From Thermothelomyces thermophilus ATCC 42464 (Eukaryota > Ascomycota > Sordariomycetes > Sordariales > Chaetomiaceae), in the NCBI RefSeq assembly GCF_000226095.1, contig NC_016476.1:434001-498000 (forward strand): 64,000 nt of DNA, given 5' to 3'. The notes under the pieces are model-generated. The model ran no database searches, was not told where the DNA came from, and saw only the letters and a program-made list of their open reading frames with translations. Below are positions 34,372 to 45,363 of the stretch, one piece after another (position 1 is the stretch's first letter; every line of letters begins with the position of its first letter). A program made the position numbers and the translations under genes.

Positions 34372-35913
34372 TTTGCATGCGTGAGAGATGGAGATTCTGA
34401 ATCGAAGAGAGATCTGACTCGTTTGGGTAGGCGTCTGTGGCTGTTATTACAAGTCTTGATCAAATTCCTAATGATTGCACGCGCGAAGTGATGTTGAGGC
34501 GGGATATTAACAGCGGCTCATATAAAAACAACAGGAGCAATATCTGATGGCCGGCAAAACATGGACAACGCGGCCGCCAGCATGCTGGTCAAGAGTCTTT
34601 GGCCGCATCCCTTCTCACTCATGCCGTCTCGGAGTCATCACACAAACCTGGCACAGCACCGCAAGAGGCCCTTAAGCGAGGTCCCTTTGCCTCGAGACCA
34701 CCTGGCTTGAGACCCCCAAATTAGCGGCGTGGTTTTCTGATCGCATCCCAACAGTGCGGCGCACCTCCGTCATGGACCAATCATCTGCTATCACCAGCGA
34801 CCGTTACTATACCCCCCCCCCCTTTTTTTTTTATCTTTTTTCTTTGGCTCTTTCTCTTTCAGTCCTAATGACTTCAGACAACAAATGGGCCATTTGACCC
34901 TAGGCGGCCAGTTGAGCGACTGGCCGCCTTCCTTGTTTGAAATACCATCACACCATGTCCAAATTTGGGTTTCTCGGCCAGACATTGTGGCCATGAGAAA
35001 TCCTTTGGTGTACTCTACCTGACCCCATTGTTTGAAGGCATGGAACTGGGAGTCCCTACAACTCTCTAATTATATCTAACCGAAATGTTATGATCCGATG
35101 ATCTATCCAATTCTGCCGACCCAGATTAATGAGATACGTAGAACCACGTGGCTACTCTACACTCTCCAACTGCTTGTGACGCCACGAGATGATGTCGTGA
35201 CAGGACTAGGCGAAGGAAAGGTTGATGAAGCTTCAGAAGGCTCCACTATTGGAATGCAGATATTTGGCAGGACATGGCATGCGCATCACGAGACACGGGG
35301 AGTGTGATATTGTGATTTGGTAACACTCCAAAACCTTCATGTCCGGTTGCTGGGACTCGTGATGTCTGGCGGGTGTTGCGGGACCCCCTAGCCTAAGTCG
35401 ATCCTACTCTTCTCCAAGGTTGCACTCAGTTAGTCTTTACTCTCTAGCCGCGCCAATCATAACAAGCAACTACCGCCGTATTCCTCGAACATGTTGACGG
35501 GCTGAATCTTTTCCGCAAATAGTTATCAGGCCATGCTCTGGCGGCTCCTCACTCGCGGCGGAGTTTTTGTCCGCTTTGGCGGTTCTTCGGTCGATAGTGC
35601 TGGCAACCCGAGGATGTGATCTTCTGGACGGTTGTGAGCCTGCCTCCTAGCACAAAGATCCGCACCCGGATGGACTGGTGTTTGCCGGGCCGAGCCACTT
35701 CTACCCCAGATCTTAGCCACCTCCCGTCAAAAGTCCGGATCCGCATTCCCCCGCAGGAAGTGCAACCAGAGCTCTCTATAAATAGGGGACTTGAGCAGCC
35801 TTCGACCAGAAGTCCAGTGGGCCCTGAGGAAGCCAAGGCCCTGGTTGAAGAGAGCACCAGGTAGCTTCGCTTGTTCGAAATACAGCATCCAAGGCGCGAG
35901 GAACCTGACGATC
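34372..35913. other. 1.5-kb intergenic region between divergent genes
   Basis: No gene is supportable here. It contains a C10T10 homopolymer junction at about 34,813-34,832 and the TATA box of the downstream arabinofuranosidase gene. Confidence 0.5.
35777..35784 (+). promoter_or_regulatory. TATA box of the GH127-type gene
   Basis: TATAAATA followed by GGGG, about 130 bases upstream of the ATG at 35,914, fits the start chosen for that gene. Confidence 0.5.
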
Positions 35914-37800
35914 ATGATATGCTCCCAAGCTCTCGGCCTGCTGCTCGGCCTCCTTGCGGCGGCCCAGCCTACCATGGGACAATCTTCATGGCCACAGCCC
36001 TTCGACATGAGCGCCGTCTCCCTGATCGACAGCCGCTGGACGGACAACCAGAACCGCACGGTCACGTACCTGAAATGGGTCGACGTCGACCGCCTGCTCT
36101 ACAATTTCCGGGCCAACCATGGCCTGTCGACCCAGGGGGCTCGCCAGAACGGGGGCTGGGATGCGCCCGACTTCCCGTTCCGAACCCATGTCCAGGGCCA
36201 CTTTCTCACTGCGTGGTCACACTGCTACGCCTCCCTGCGGGACGACGCCTGCCGTGACCGGGCCACTTATTTCGTGGCCGAGCTCGCCAAGTGCCAGGCA
36301 AACAACGATGCCGTCGGCTTTGGCGCCGGCTACCTGTCTGGGTTCCCGGAGTCCGAGTTTGACGCTCTTGAAGCAAGAACCCTCAGCAACGGCAACGTCC
36401 CGTACTACGCCATCCACAAGACCATGGCTGGCCTGCTGGATGTGTGGCGCCACGTAGGCGACACCACGGCCCGCGACGTGCTGCTCGCGCTGGCCGGGTG
36501 GGTGGACTCGCGCACCGGCCGTCTGAGCTACGAGCAAATGCAGGCCGTGCTGGGCACCGAGTTTGGCGGCATGAACGACGTCCTGACCGAGCTCTCCCTC
36601 CAGACCGGGGACCCGCGGTGGCTCGAGGTCGCGCAGCGGTTCGACCACGCCGCCGTCTTCGACCCCCTGGCATCCCGGCAGGACCGGCTCGACGGCCTCC
36701 ACGCCAACACGCAGGTGCCCAAGTGGATCGGCGCCGTGCTCGAGTACAAGGCGACGGGGACGGCCCGGTACCGCGACATCGCGGCCAACGCGTGGAACTT
36801 CACGGTCGGCGCCCACAGCTACGCCATCGGCGGCAACAGCCAGGCGGAGCACTTCCACGAGCCCGACGCCATCGCCAAGTACCTGCTCGAGGACACGGCC
36901 GAGGCGTGCAACACGTACAATATGCTCCGGCTCACGCGCGAGCTGTGGATGCTCGACCCGGCCAGCACGGCCTACTTTGACTTTTATGAGCGCGCGCTGC
37001 TGAACCACCTCCTCGGGCAGCAGAACCCGGCGGACCCGCACGGGCACGTCACCTACTTCACGCCGCTCAACCCGGGTGGCCGCCGCGGGGTTGGCCCGGC
37101 CTGGGGCGGCGGCACCTGGAGCACCGACTACGACTCCTTCTGGTGCTGCCAGGGCACCGCGCTCGAGACCAACACCAAGCTGATGGACTCCATCTACTGG
37201 CACGACGACGACGACGACGCCGACGACGACGGGGCGGCGAACCTGTGGGTGAACCTCTTCACCCCATCGGTGCTGCGGTGGACGGAGCGCGGCGTCACCC
37301 TCACGCAGGAGACCGCCTTCCCCGCGGGGAGCGACACCATCACGCTGACGGTCGGGGGCGAGCCGACGGGCGGCTGGGACATGCACGTCCGGATCCCCTC
37401 GTGGACGACGTCGGGCGCCGAGGTCCTCGTCAACGGGGAGAAGGCGGGCGTCGCGGCGGCGGTGCCGGGGACGTACGTGTCCATCAGGGGGCGCGATTGG
37501 AAGGCGGGCGACGTGGTGACGGTGAGGCTGCCCATGACGCTGCGGACGGTGGCGGCCAACGACAACCCCGGCGTCGCGGCGCTGGCGTACGGGCCAGTGG
37601 TGTTATCGGGCGACTACGGCAGCGCGTCGCTGGCGTCGCTGCCCACGCTCGATCTGGACTCGGTGAGGCGGGCCAAGGGAAACGGGTTGGTGTTTACCGC
37701 GACCGCCGACGGGCAGTCGGTGACGCTGGGGCCGTTTTACGACGCGCATGATAGCAATTATAACGTGTACTGGGTAACGAAGGGACGCCTGCCGGAGTGA
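35914..37800 (+). CDS. secreted beta-L-arabinofuranosidase, GH127/GH146 type (DUF1680)
   Basis: A single exon of 628 residues. The enzyme family removes terminal L-arabinofuranose from plant glycans with a catalytic cysteine held in a zinc site. The start at 35,914 gives a good signal peptide (residues 1-23, core ALGLLLGLLAA); the frame is open 41 codons upstream but that would bury the signal. The (alpha/alpha)6 barrel runs to about residue 430. The zinc and nucleophile residues line up with the known bacterial enzyme HypBA1: Glu330-x-Cys332 in AEACNTYNML and the Cys411-Cys412 pair in SFWCCQGTALE. Beta-sandwich domains follow. An aspartate run (HDDDDDADDD, about 430-440) is an unusual insertion. 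The family call is firm, but GH127 versus GH146 is not settled. Confidence 0.92.
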   Translation: MICSQALGLLLGLLAAAQPTMGQSSWPQPFDMSAVSLIDSRWTDNQNRTVTYLKWVDVDRLLYNFRANHGLSTQGARQNGGWDAPDFPFRTHVQGHFLTAWSHCYASLRDDACRDRATYFVAELAKCQANNDAVGFGAGYLSGFPESEFDALEARTLSNGNVPYYAIHKTMAGLLDVWRHVGDTTARDVLLALAGWVDSRTGRLSYEQMQAVLGTEFGGMNDVLTELSLQTGDPRWLEVAQRFDHAAVFDPLASRQDRLDGLHANTQVPKWIGAVLEYKATGTARYRDIAANAWNFTVGAHSYAIGGNSQAEHFHEPDAIAKYLLEDTAEACNTYNMLRLTRELWMLDPASTAYFDFYERALLNHLLGQQNPADPHGHVTYFTPLNPGGRRGVGPAWGGGTWSTDYDSFWCCQGTALETNTKLMDSIYWHDDDDDADDDGAANLWVNLFTPSVLRWTERGVTLTQETAFPAGSDTITLTVGGEPTGGWDMHVRIPSWTTSGAEVLVNGEKAGVAAAVPGTYVSIRGRDWKAGDVVTVRLPMTLRTVAANDNPGVAALAYGPVVLSGDYGSASLASLPTLDLDSVRRAKGNGLVFTATADGQSVTLGPFYDAHDSNYNVYWVTKGRLPE

Positions 37801-38979
37801 GGGATCAGCATCAGGTATCAAAAAGATGGGCGGTGGAAAGCCAGATGCCGTGAGTACCGCTCGGCTACTAGTGCATAATTACAGCACTTTCGCGTTCATC
37901 TTGTGTTCTTATTCTCTCTTGGATTTTTGACGTCTAAGGCCAGAATTGCTTGGTATTTTTTTTTTTAACCTGCATAATTACGCAGTAATTAGTCGCCCGT
38001 CAGCCCGCACATCAAGCAAGGCGACTGATTTGCTATGATGATCAACGTGTCAACCCACCTGAGTAGTGATCGCGCCAGGGCCGGCTGATAATTAGCACGT
38101 CCGAAAATAGTAGCCAGTTAAGAGAAGCTTCCATGGCTGCGTTGAGCTGCATCGACGGCTTTGTACATACATACATATGTACATACAAACTCGGTGCAGT
38201 GGCCGACTCAGACAAATTCCCGGTGCAAGCAACGAAAATTGAGACACGCGAAAGCAATCAGACCCTGGTGAGTATACTACACAGTACTAGATCTTCGAGG
38301 GCAAACGCCGATTCATTCCCGATGGCTAAAGTTGTTATGTAGGCCAGGCACGGAGCCCTCAGAATGGCGATTTGCAGTCACTGCCCCGCATCTGCGTTTT
38401 CTATCGACCACGCTCGTGTTGTGCACGGCGGACGAGTCAGCAGCTCATCTGCTTGACTGCCGTCGCCAAGTCGTCCGGCGCGCTTGGCGAACTTGGCAGC
38501 GGCCGCGGGAAACGGTCCCGACGTCTTGGTTCATTGTTCGAAACCCCCTGAGCGCAAAGCTGAATTATGTCAGGCTCGGTCGTCCCTGGGCTGATATTCT
38601 CGGCCGACCAAACGACATCCGAACTCACAGTGCTCCAGAGTCCTTCGCTCCCGATAACGCAACCGAAAATCTTATCGCGCGTGAGACACACGGCAACGGA
38701 CACAGCTGCCTGCATTCGCAAGGGTGGCAGCCATCTGAACTTTCTGGAATTCTGCATCGGGGTCTGGGTTTTGTGGTGTTGACTCTTAGATATAATTACA
38801 CTCGAGCGACCGCGTTTGTCGAACCAGGCTTTCGGACGTCTGGTTCACATCACCTTCGGTCATCGCGCTGGCCGACCACAAATGCGACAACAACCTCGGT
38901 GGCCCTTCCGCCATCGTCGACACCCTTAACACCACTCACTGCACGCCTCTCAAACAATAAAGCAAACGCAATACGCGGT
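37801..38979. other. 1.2-kb intergenic region between tandem plus-strand genes
   Basis: It covers the 3' end of the GH127-type gene and the upstream region of the next gene. An open plus frame extends from 38,332 into the next gene, but the part before 38,980 lacks coding character. A TTCGAA motif near 38,535 was examined as a tRNA B box and rejected. Confidence 0.5.
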
Positions 38980-39748
38980 ATGGCCAGACCGGCAAACGCT
39001 GCCGTGAGGGAAACCAGACGCCAGTCAACGCCGCTGGAGCTGGAAAGGATGGATGTGTCCAAGGCACTTATCGCGGCGGAGCACTCGCGACGCCAATTTA
39101 TCCTCAACTTCGCCGCCAGCCGAAACACGCAGCTCCTCATTCCTGGCAAGAAGTCCGATGCTGTCAAGGTAGCCGAGGAGTGGGTTGCAGCCTGGCTGAG
39201 CCAAAACGGATACCAAGCGGTGAAGAACGATTTTTTCAGGTATACAGTCGACGCCCGCTTGTGGGCGACTCATGGTAGGCCGCATATCCTAATGTTGCCC
39301 ACTCTTCCATCATCTAAAACGAAACTTACCTCTTTTTGCAGTGGGAGACGACATCGATTTCCCATTTGCATTCATGCGAGGAAGATTCGAGACGTCCGTG
39401 AGCGACAGCTCAGAAGCCGACGACAAGCGCCCGGACAGTAAGACCTCTCTGGTTGCCAAGGAGATCGAGATTGGCGAAGGAGACATAAATTCGACGCCCC
39501 CCGCGCAGCCCACGACCCCTGCTGGGCTTCGTTCTCCGAGGAAACAGCAGTCAGCCCCGTCCACGCCGCTAGCCCGCAGGCAGAGATCGACTACGTATCC
39601 CAAGCCCCACGAAATCTCCCTCAGAGACCGAAGCATGTCCCTGACAGGCTTCGATGCCATGAAGTCCCCCAAGGCTGGCCAGGACAAGGTCCCGTTCCTT
39701 ACGCGCTTGGGTCGCTCCTGGTCACGACGCCTCCCATCCGCTTCCTGA
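38980..39748 (+). CDS. conserved fungal protein of unknown function (two exons, 233 aa)
   Basis: Exons 38980-39274 and 39342-39748 are joined across a 67-base intron (GTAGGC to TTTGCAG) to give 233 residues. The start MARPANAAVRET is chosen because coding character begins there and the frame above it is poor. Residues about 25-115 look folded and helical, with blocks HSRRQFILNFAASRNTQLL, VAEEWVAAWLSQNGY and the exon-spanning DDIDFPFAFMRGRFE. The rest is Ser/Pro/Arg/Lys-rich and probably disordered, ending with a basic FLTRLGRSWSRRLPS. There is no signal peptide. I do not recognise a named domain; it is likely a regulatory or scaffold protein, which is inference only. Confidence 0.72.
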
Positions 39749-40799
39749 GACCCGCGACCAAGCCGGATCCGGCAGTCATTCTTTCATTTTCGGTCCTCTA
39801 TCCGGGGTACCGACGTTCAGCAGCTGCCAACCACGTCGACACCAAGGGGCCCACATGATGCGTGGAAAATGGAGGCGCTCCCCCGTACGCTTCCGCATGT
39901 CGCTCTTTACTGGAAGAGAAAGGCTGAGACGGAGCACATGGCGCTGCGTCATTGCGGGGAAGTGCGACCACGGGCGCGTGGAATCCGTCCGAGTCAGGGA
40001 AGACCACGACCAGTGGCGGCTTGGCCAAGGACTTGGCCGACATTCGGCGTGACGAGCATCAGTTTGCAGATTCTCTTGTGCGCCTCGACTTATTAGTACT
40101 TCCACCCGCATCTCCACCTCTCCGACAATTGCCGACGACATCACTGCTGCCCGTCCTTGGCCGGTGGCCGGATGGCGGGAAGGACCGTGACGGTCGAGTT
40201 GGCTGGCTTGGCCGGACTTGGCTCCCCTTGGTATTGGATGCTCCGGGTCTTGGCTGGCAATCGACCTCCCGAGGTGTTGAGTTCCCAGTTTTTCAGCGCT
40301 GGCTCTTCTTAGTGGTATTACCATCCTGGCCTGATTTCACAGGGCGTCTAGCTCTTTCCACGGTCGTTGTCCTGCTGCCGAGGGCTGAGCTGCTGAGGGC
40401 GCTGCAGGCGATCAGGAGGAAGGACATGTGGGAAGGACGCTCTCTCGCTCATTTCTCTCTCTCTTTTTTGTGTCGTGCTTTTGCCCACTGATCGGACATG
40501 ATTAGTAATTCAAGAATCACGGTCCTGCGAGCACTCAATCAATCATGATTGACTTATCTTGATTCGGACTCGGAAGTATGACTCAGAGGTTGTTGTATTG
40601 AAACCTCGCAAAGAGTATGGGAGCGAGGGACTTGGTGTTGTTGCTGGCGCCGGGGATAGCGGATTTATCAACCAACACAGGCCCGGATACAGTGACACTA
40701 CTCCGCACCTACCTTACCTCATTTCTTCCGTCGTCGCCGCCGGCCCGTCCGGCCCGCTCTTCCGGCCGGCGCTCCACTTGTTTCGACGGCAGGAACGAT

Positions 40800-41005
40800 A
40801 ACTATATTATACTAGGATCGGTATTTATAGGTAGTAGCCTAACTATACCCCCTAGACTTGGCATTTTAAATAAATTTAAAAATAAATCTACATTAATTAT
40901 AGTTTATTTTTTATATAATTTTTATTTTTAAAGTTAACTTGACCAGTAGTTAAAACTAGTCTATAGAATTGAGGTTATAGGCAAGTTTTATACTAGTTAA
41001 ACCGT
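40800..41005. repeat. short AT-rich, RIP-like relic
   Basis: About 200 bases of TA-rich sequence with the look of the left-hand fossil block stand in otherwise GC-balanced DNA. This is probably a fragment of a mutated repeat. No family can be assigned. Confidence 0.5.
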
Positions 41006-41426
41006 ATCACGAATGCTTGGTTAAGGGGGGTTTGGTCAGGCCAAGTTCCCAGGGGTATGTTCAGGCCACCAAATACCTGACTAGGATCGTGGGCTGGATG
41101 ACAAATAGAACATCTGGCACCATCGTGATGTGGTATTTTCGAAGGGACTAGAACCACATAGACTGACACTGAGACGAGCTCGAGCTCGGAACGCGGACGA
41201 AGATGACTCCTCGCCGTTCAAATGGAATGGCGATAGCGTCGGACAGGTTAATTACCATGACAAGCAACACCCCGCATGGAAGACACGGCGAGGGAGGTCG
41301 CCAACGACGATATATACCCTGAACGATATCATCCCAGACCGGCAGTGAGCGACCGCAACCCGAAGACCAGAGAGCACCGCAACGTCCATCCTTCCTCCGG
41401 CCACTTCCCCCTCTCCGCAAGCACAA

Positions 41427-41475
41427 CCTACCTACCTGCCTACCTACCTACCTACCCACCCTACCTACCCTACTT
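41427..41475. repeat. (CCTA)n imperfect microsatellite in the SDR 5' leader
   Basis: Imperfect CCTA units with CCTG and CCCA variants lie directly upstream of the short-chain dehydrogenase start codon. Confidence 0.9.
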
Positions 41476-41483
41476 AGCTCACC

Positions 41484-42227
41484 ATGCCCGTCTACGTGAT
41501 CACCGGCACCCGTGCTGGAATCGGCCTGGAGCACGTCCGCCAGCTGTCGCAGGCCGCTTCCAACACCGTATTTGCGCTCGTCCGCAGTGCGGCAGGCGAC
41601 CTCGCGACCCTGAAATCCATCCAGCAGACCGCCGCCGCCAAAGTGCACATCCTGGAGTGCGACGTGTCGTCCGAGTCCTCGATCGCGGCGCTCCCCGACC
41701 GGATTCGCGAGGCGTCGGGCGACGCCAACATCAAGATCAACACGCTCATCAACAACGCCGCCGTCCTGCACGCGCGCGAGCAGACGGCCCTCACGCTGAC
41801 GCCCGCCGCGCTCAACGACCACATGCGGTCCAACCTGCTGGGGCCGGCGCTCGTGCTGCAGGCGCTCCTGCCGCTGCTGGCGCCCGGCGCGCGCGTGGCC
41901 AACATCTCGTCGGGCGCCGGATCCCTCACCCTGCTGGCCACGGGCCGGATCACGCCCGAGATCACGCCGTACAGCCTCAGCAAGGCGGCGCTCAACATGC
42001 TGACGGTGCACCAGCAGGCGCAGCTGCGGGCGCGCAGCGGCGGCGGCGGCAGCGGCATCGTCGTCGTCGCCGTCGACCCGGGCCACGTCAAGACCGAGAT
42101 GGGCGGGCCCAACGCGGTCGTCGAGGTCGAGGACAGCGCGAGGGCGGTCCTGAAGCTGGTCGAGGGCCTGACGGAGCGGGACGGCGGCAAGTTCTGGTTG
42201 TATAACGGGGAGGAGTTGCCGTGGTAA
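41484..42227 (+). CDS. short-chain dehydrogenase/reductase
   Basis: A single exon of 247 residues, the usual length of a classical SDR. It is an NAD(P)(H)-dependent oxidoreductase, probably cytosolic, with unknown substrate; the sequence flavour is that of carbonyl/ketoreductase-type SDRs sometimes annotated as norsolorinic acid ketoreductase-like. The Rossmann motif TGTRAGIG is at residues 7-14, the structural NNAA at 90-93, the catalytic Ser in NISSG (142/143) and Tyr163-x3-Lys167 in YSLSK, followed by VDPGHVKTEMGG. The start is fixed by the immediate MPVYVITG strand. No pathway can be assigned from the neighbours. Confidence 0.92.
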   Translation: MPVYVITGTRAGIGLEHVRQLSQAASNTVFALVRSAAGDLATLKSIQQTAAAKVHILECDVSSESSIAALPDRIREASGDANIKINTLINNAAVLHAREQTALTLTPAALNDHMRSNLLGPALVLQALLPLLAPGARVANISSGAGSLTLLATGRITPEITPYSLSKAALNMLTVHQQAQLRARSGGGGSGIVVVAVDPGHVKTEMGGPNAVVEVEDSARAVLKLVEGLTERDGGKFWLYNGEELPW

Positions 42228-43264
42228 AGGTCAAAATATTTCTTCTTCCCTTGGCTGAGACAGTTGAGCTCCCGATTGGGTGGAAATAGTGTGGAAGTGA
42301 ACGAGGGTCGAACTTTGGAAAGGAGTAATTAGCATGTAAGCTATGTAATTACATACATCCAGGGGGTGAGGGCACAGATGGCCTTGATGCAACACCACCC
42401 CGCCTCTTTTATATCCCTTTTGAACTCTTGCGCACTGCATCTTGAATCCTGTCAAGGCGCCTAGGAGACAACCGGCCCCAGTTACTGGAGGCCTAGACGC
42501 GGATGTGTACCGCCATTCTTGGCGGCGTTGAGATCTTGATGTCTCCAGCGTGGGCTCGCAAGGCAGTTCGGGACGGCTTCATGCAACGAATCAGAGCTCT
42601 TCATCATGCCCATTTATGGCAATATGTATGTGCAGTACACTAATGAGGAACGGTCAAGCTACTACCTAAGGTATCTGGCGATGGAGGCTGTGTGCCGAGG
42701 TGGAACATCAGGCAACAAGTCAGAATCTGCGTGTACATGATGGGTGTTTGTAACCTAGAAGGAAGGAACTATAAGAAAGTAAAGCACGCATGGCTTCTTC
42801 ACTAAGGAAGGTAAACAATCAGTTGCCATCCAAGGAGCCTCGCAGGAGCGGGTCGCACTTGCAGAGAGTGCGATGTCTTTTGGGTGCACCGGCAGGTGGC
42901 CTAGTTTGGTGTAATTAATTAATACGGATATAGGTTATTCTTTTCGACCAAGTTTTCATTTCGAAACCATCGTCACAAAGTTCCTTAAAATCTCTTGCTA
43001 TGTTTTCGACAAGATTGCTCACTGTAAAAAGATGGTTGTTTGTGCCAATCCCCCTACCTACATGAATAGAACTCCAGATGCTCCAGTTCACTTGCGTAGC
43101 GATGATGGCTTCCAACACGTTTCCCACCCTGAAAAAGGAAACAGCTCAATTTCCAGCTCAGTAGGTAGTAATACTAAGACATCATGACTAAAAAAATTGC
43201 CTATCCCCCAACCCCGGGTATATTGATGCTTCGGCATTTCCAACCGGGTGGTAGTACAACACTC
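42228..43264. other. 1-kb intergenic region between convergent genes
   Basis: 3' regions of the SDR and of the sugar transporter. No gene, RNA gene or repeat of note was recognised. Confidence 0.5.
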
Positions 43265-44967
43265 TTAGACGACGCTCTTGGCAGCCGGCTGTCCCTCCTC
43301 GTGCACGACCTTCTCGTCCCCGTAATGGATCTGCTTCTCGACGGCGGCGGCGGCCTTCTCGTTGAGGCTGGCATCCTCGAACACTGTGGTAGGTAGGAAA
43401 CCAAGGGTTAGAGTTGGTCTGTCACGACGGTGTGGAAAGAAAGGAAGGGCCCGTCTAAGGCACAAGAAGGGAGAAGAATAGGAACTTACGGAAAGCCAGC
43501 TCCTCCAGGGTGCGGCCGCTGGTCTCGGGGTAGAGGAAGAAGACGATGAGGAACTCAAAGAAGATCCAGCCGCAGTAGATGGCCATGTACTTCCAGCGGA
43601 TGGCGTCGAGGGCGATGGAGTTGACGTTTGTGGAGAAGAAGCCGCCGAGCTTGCCAAAGATCTGCTGGACGCCGATGCCACGGCTGCGGTGCGAGTAGGG
43701 CCACAGCTCGACCAGGTAGGTGTAGGTGAGGGCGTTGTTGCCCATGTTGTAGCAGGGGGCGAAGGCGAAGTACCAGAAGAGGCCCGAGATGCCGGCGGCC
43801 GTGTTCTTGAAGCCGGCGTCCTGGGCCGCCTGGGTGCGCTCGAGCGAGACGGTGATGGCGATGAAGACGGCGCACATGGACAGGGCCGAGGTCATGAACA
43901 TGTGGCGGCGCTTGAAGTAGGGGACCAGGAAGGCGATGGTGGTGGCGTTGAGCAGACTCCAGCACGCGTTGGCCACGTTGATGCGCGTCTTGACCGAGGC
44001 CTCGGTGTAGCCCATCATCTCGAACAGCTTGCCCGAGTAGTACGAGAGCAGGGTGTTGCCCGAGAGCTGGGTGAAGAGACCGATGAAGAGGGTGATGACG
44101 AGGCGGCGGCGCATGCCGTACGTGCTCACGAGCTCCATCCAGCTCTGGTTCGACACCTCCATCTCCGTCCGGATGGTCTCGCGGATCTGCACGATCTCGG
44201 CCTGGACGAGGAGCGAGCTGGCGTCGCCCTCGGCGTGGTACTTGATGAGCACCTCCTTGGCGTCGTCGTCCCGGTCCTTGGAGATGAGGAAACGCGGCGA
44301 CTCGGGCAGGAAGAAGACGGTGACGATCTGCAGCAGCGAGGGGCAGATCTGGAGCAGGGACGGGAGGCGCCAGGCCCAGTTCGTCTTCATCTCGGTCGTT
44401 CCGATCGTGATGGCGGACGCGAGAATCTGGCCGATGAAGTAGGACGAGTTGAAGAGCGAGGTCAGCACGGCACGCTCCTTGGGGTGGCCGAGCTCGCCGA
44501 TCAGGGCGGCGCCCGAGATGATGCAGAACAAGATGCCCATGCCGAGGATCATGCGGGCGATGATGTACATGGCAACTAAAACATTCAGGGTGACACACAT
44601 CACCCGTCGTCACGTCAGCCTGCGATCAACAACAACAACGACGACGACGACAACAACAACAAGAGAAGAGTCAGCAAAGCGCCGAGAGGGCAGGGCCTAC
44701 CATGTTGCGCGAAGCCCTGGATGATGGCACCGCCGACCATGATCAGGGATCCGAGCATGATGGACCACCGCCGACCAAAGCGCTGGGCGAACCAGGGCGC
44801 GATCGGGACGGCGAAGATGGATCCGAGCTGGTAGCACGAGTTGACGAAGCCGAGAAGACCGGGCTCGATGGCGTAGTTTCCGTCCTCATCCTTGCGGCCG
44901 TTACCCAGGTCTACGAGTCCTTTGTTAGCCCATCGCGGCGTGGATCGACAACGGAGCGCCCGGGATC

Positions 44968-44998
<31 letters not shown>

Positions 44999-45239
44999 CA
45001 AAACAAGACGTACACTTGTGGAAGGTCTCTGCGTACTGGAGCGTGTTGATAAGCTGCGAGTCGAAACCCGAGGTCATCTCAACGCCCATGCAGCACAGGA
45101 AGAGGAAGATGTACATGCGCCGCAGGTTCGGCTTCTTGTACCATGGGATCTTGTCCTCCTGCACGAGGCGGGTGACGATGGGGTCGGCGGACGTCCCCAC
45201 GTTCACCTTGACGGGCACTCTGGATCTGGCTTTGGGCAT
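43265..45239 (-). CDS. MFS sugar transporter (lactose/cellodextrin permease-like)
   Basis: Plasma-membrane sugar:proton symporter of the major facilitator superfamily. Exons 45239-45014, 44910-44701, 44575-43490 and 43383-43265 give 546 residues, the usual length for 12-helix fungal sugar porters. Donors are GTACGT, GTAGGC and GTAAGT, and a CTAAC branch point is seen in intron 1. Motifs: GFDSQLINTLQY in helix 1, QRFGRRWS in loop 2-3, ARMILGMGILF, PESPRFLISKDR before the central loop, ELWPYSHRSRGIG and PETSGRTLEELAF near the end. The N-terminal PWYKKPNLRRMYIFLFLCC resembles lactose/cellodextrin permease-like proteins, so a di- or oligosaccharide is a reasonable but unproven substrate. Introns 1 and 2 contain simple repeats. 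A TATA-like box lies about 120 bases upstream. Confidence 0.93.
44968..44999. repeat. (GA)n microsatellite within sugar-transporter intron 1
   Basis: A GA run with one C interruption lies inside the 103-base first intron and makes up about a third of it. Confidence 0.9.
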
Positions 45240-45355
45240 CTTGACGACGACGGTATGGCAGCTCTCGTCTGGGCTTGGAGACGAGCGTGACAAGGACAGA
45301 GTCGAGTCGGAAGGGCTAGCTGCTCTCGGCGCCGTCGCGTCGGCGTGATGTATAC

Positions 45356-45363
45356 ATTATATA
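45356..45363 (-). promoter_or_regulatory. TATA-like box of the sugar transporter
   Basis: TATATAAT on the minus strand, about 120 bases before the ATG at 45,239, with an A-rich run upstream. Assigned by position only. Confidence 0.35.

Larger units (their letters stand above)
39749..41483. other. 1.7-kb intergenic region with an AT-rich patch
   Basis: Mostly without supportable genes. A minus-strand frame at 40,324-39,776 and overlapping plus frames are uncharacterised and most likely spurious. A distinct AT-rich patch lies at 40,800-41,005 and a (CCTA)n tract at 41,427-41,475. Confidence 0.5.

Noticed and set aside
36217-37386. Long minus-strand open frame (389 codons) across the GH127-type gene
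   Set aside because: Shadow of a GC-rich gene: third-position bias keeps the opposite strand open. Its composition is Val/Arg/Gly-rich and no family is recognisable.
38500-38560. TTCGAA motif resembling a tRNA B box
   Set aside because: The flanking bases do not form a T-arm or acceptor stem and no matching A box lies upstream.
39776-40324. Minus-strand frame of 182 codons and an adjacent short hydrophobic N-terminus near 40,424
   Set aside because: A signal-peptide-like start exists near 40,424, but no consensus intron joins it to a frame with coding character. Left as intergenic.
29281-42227. Idea that the BIM1-like, arabinofuranosidase, SDR and sugar-transporter genes form a catabolic cluster
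   Set aside because: They are separated by unrelated genes and long gaps, lie on both strands, and no shared regulatory site was seen.
43689-44579. Plus-strand frame of 296 codons across the sugar transporter
   Set aside because: Opposite-strand shadow of exon 3; rich in Glu/Gly/Val with no domain.
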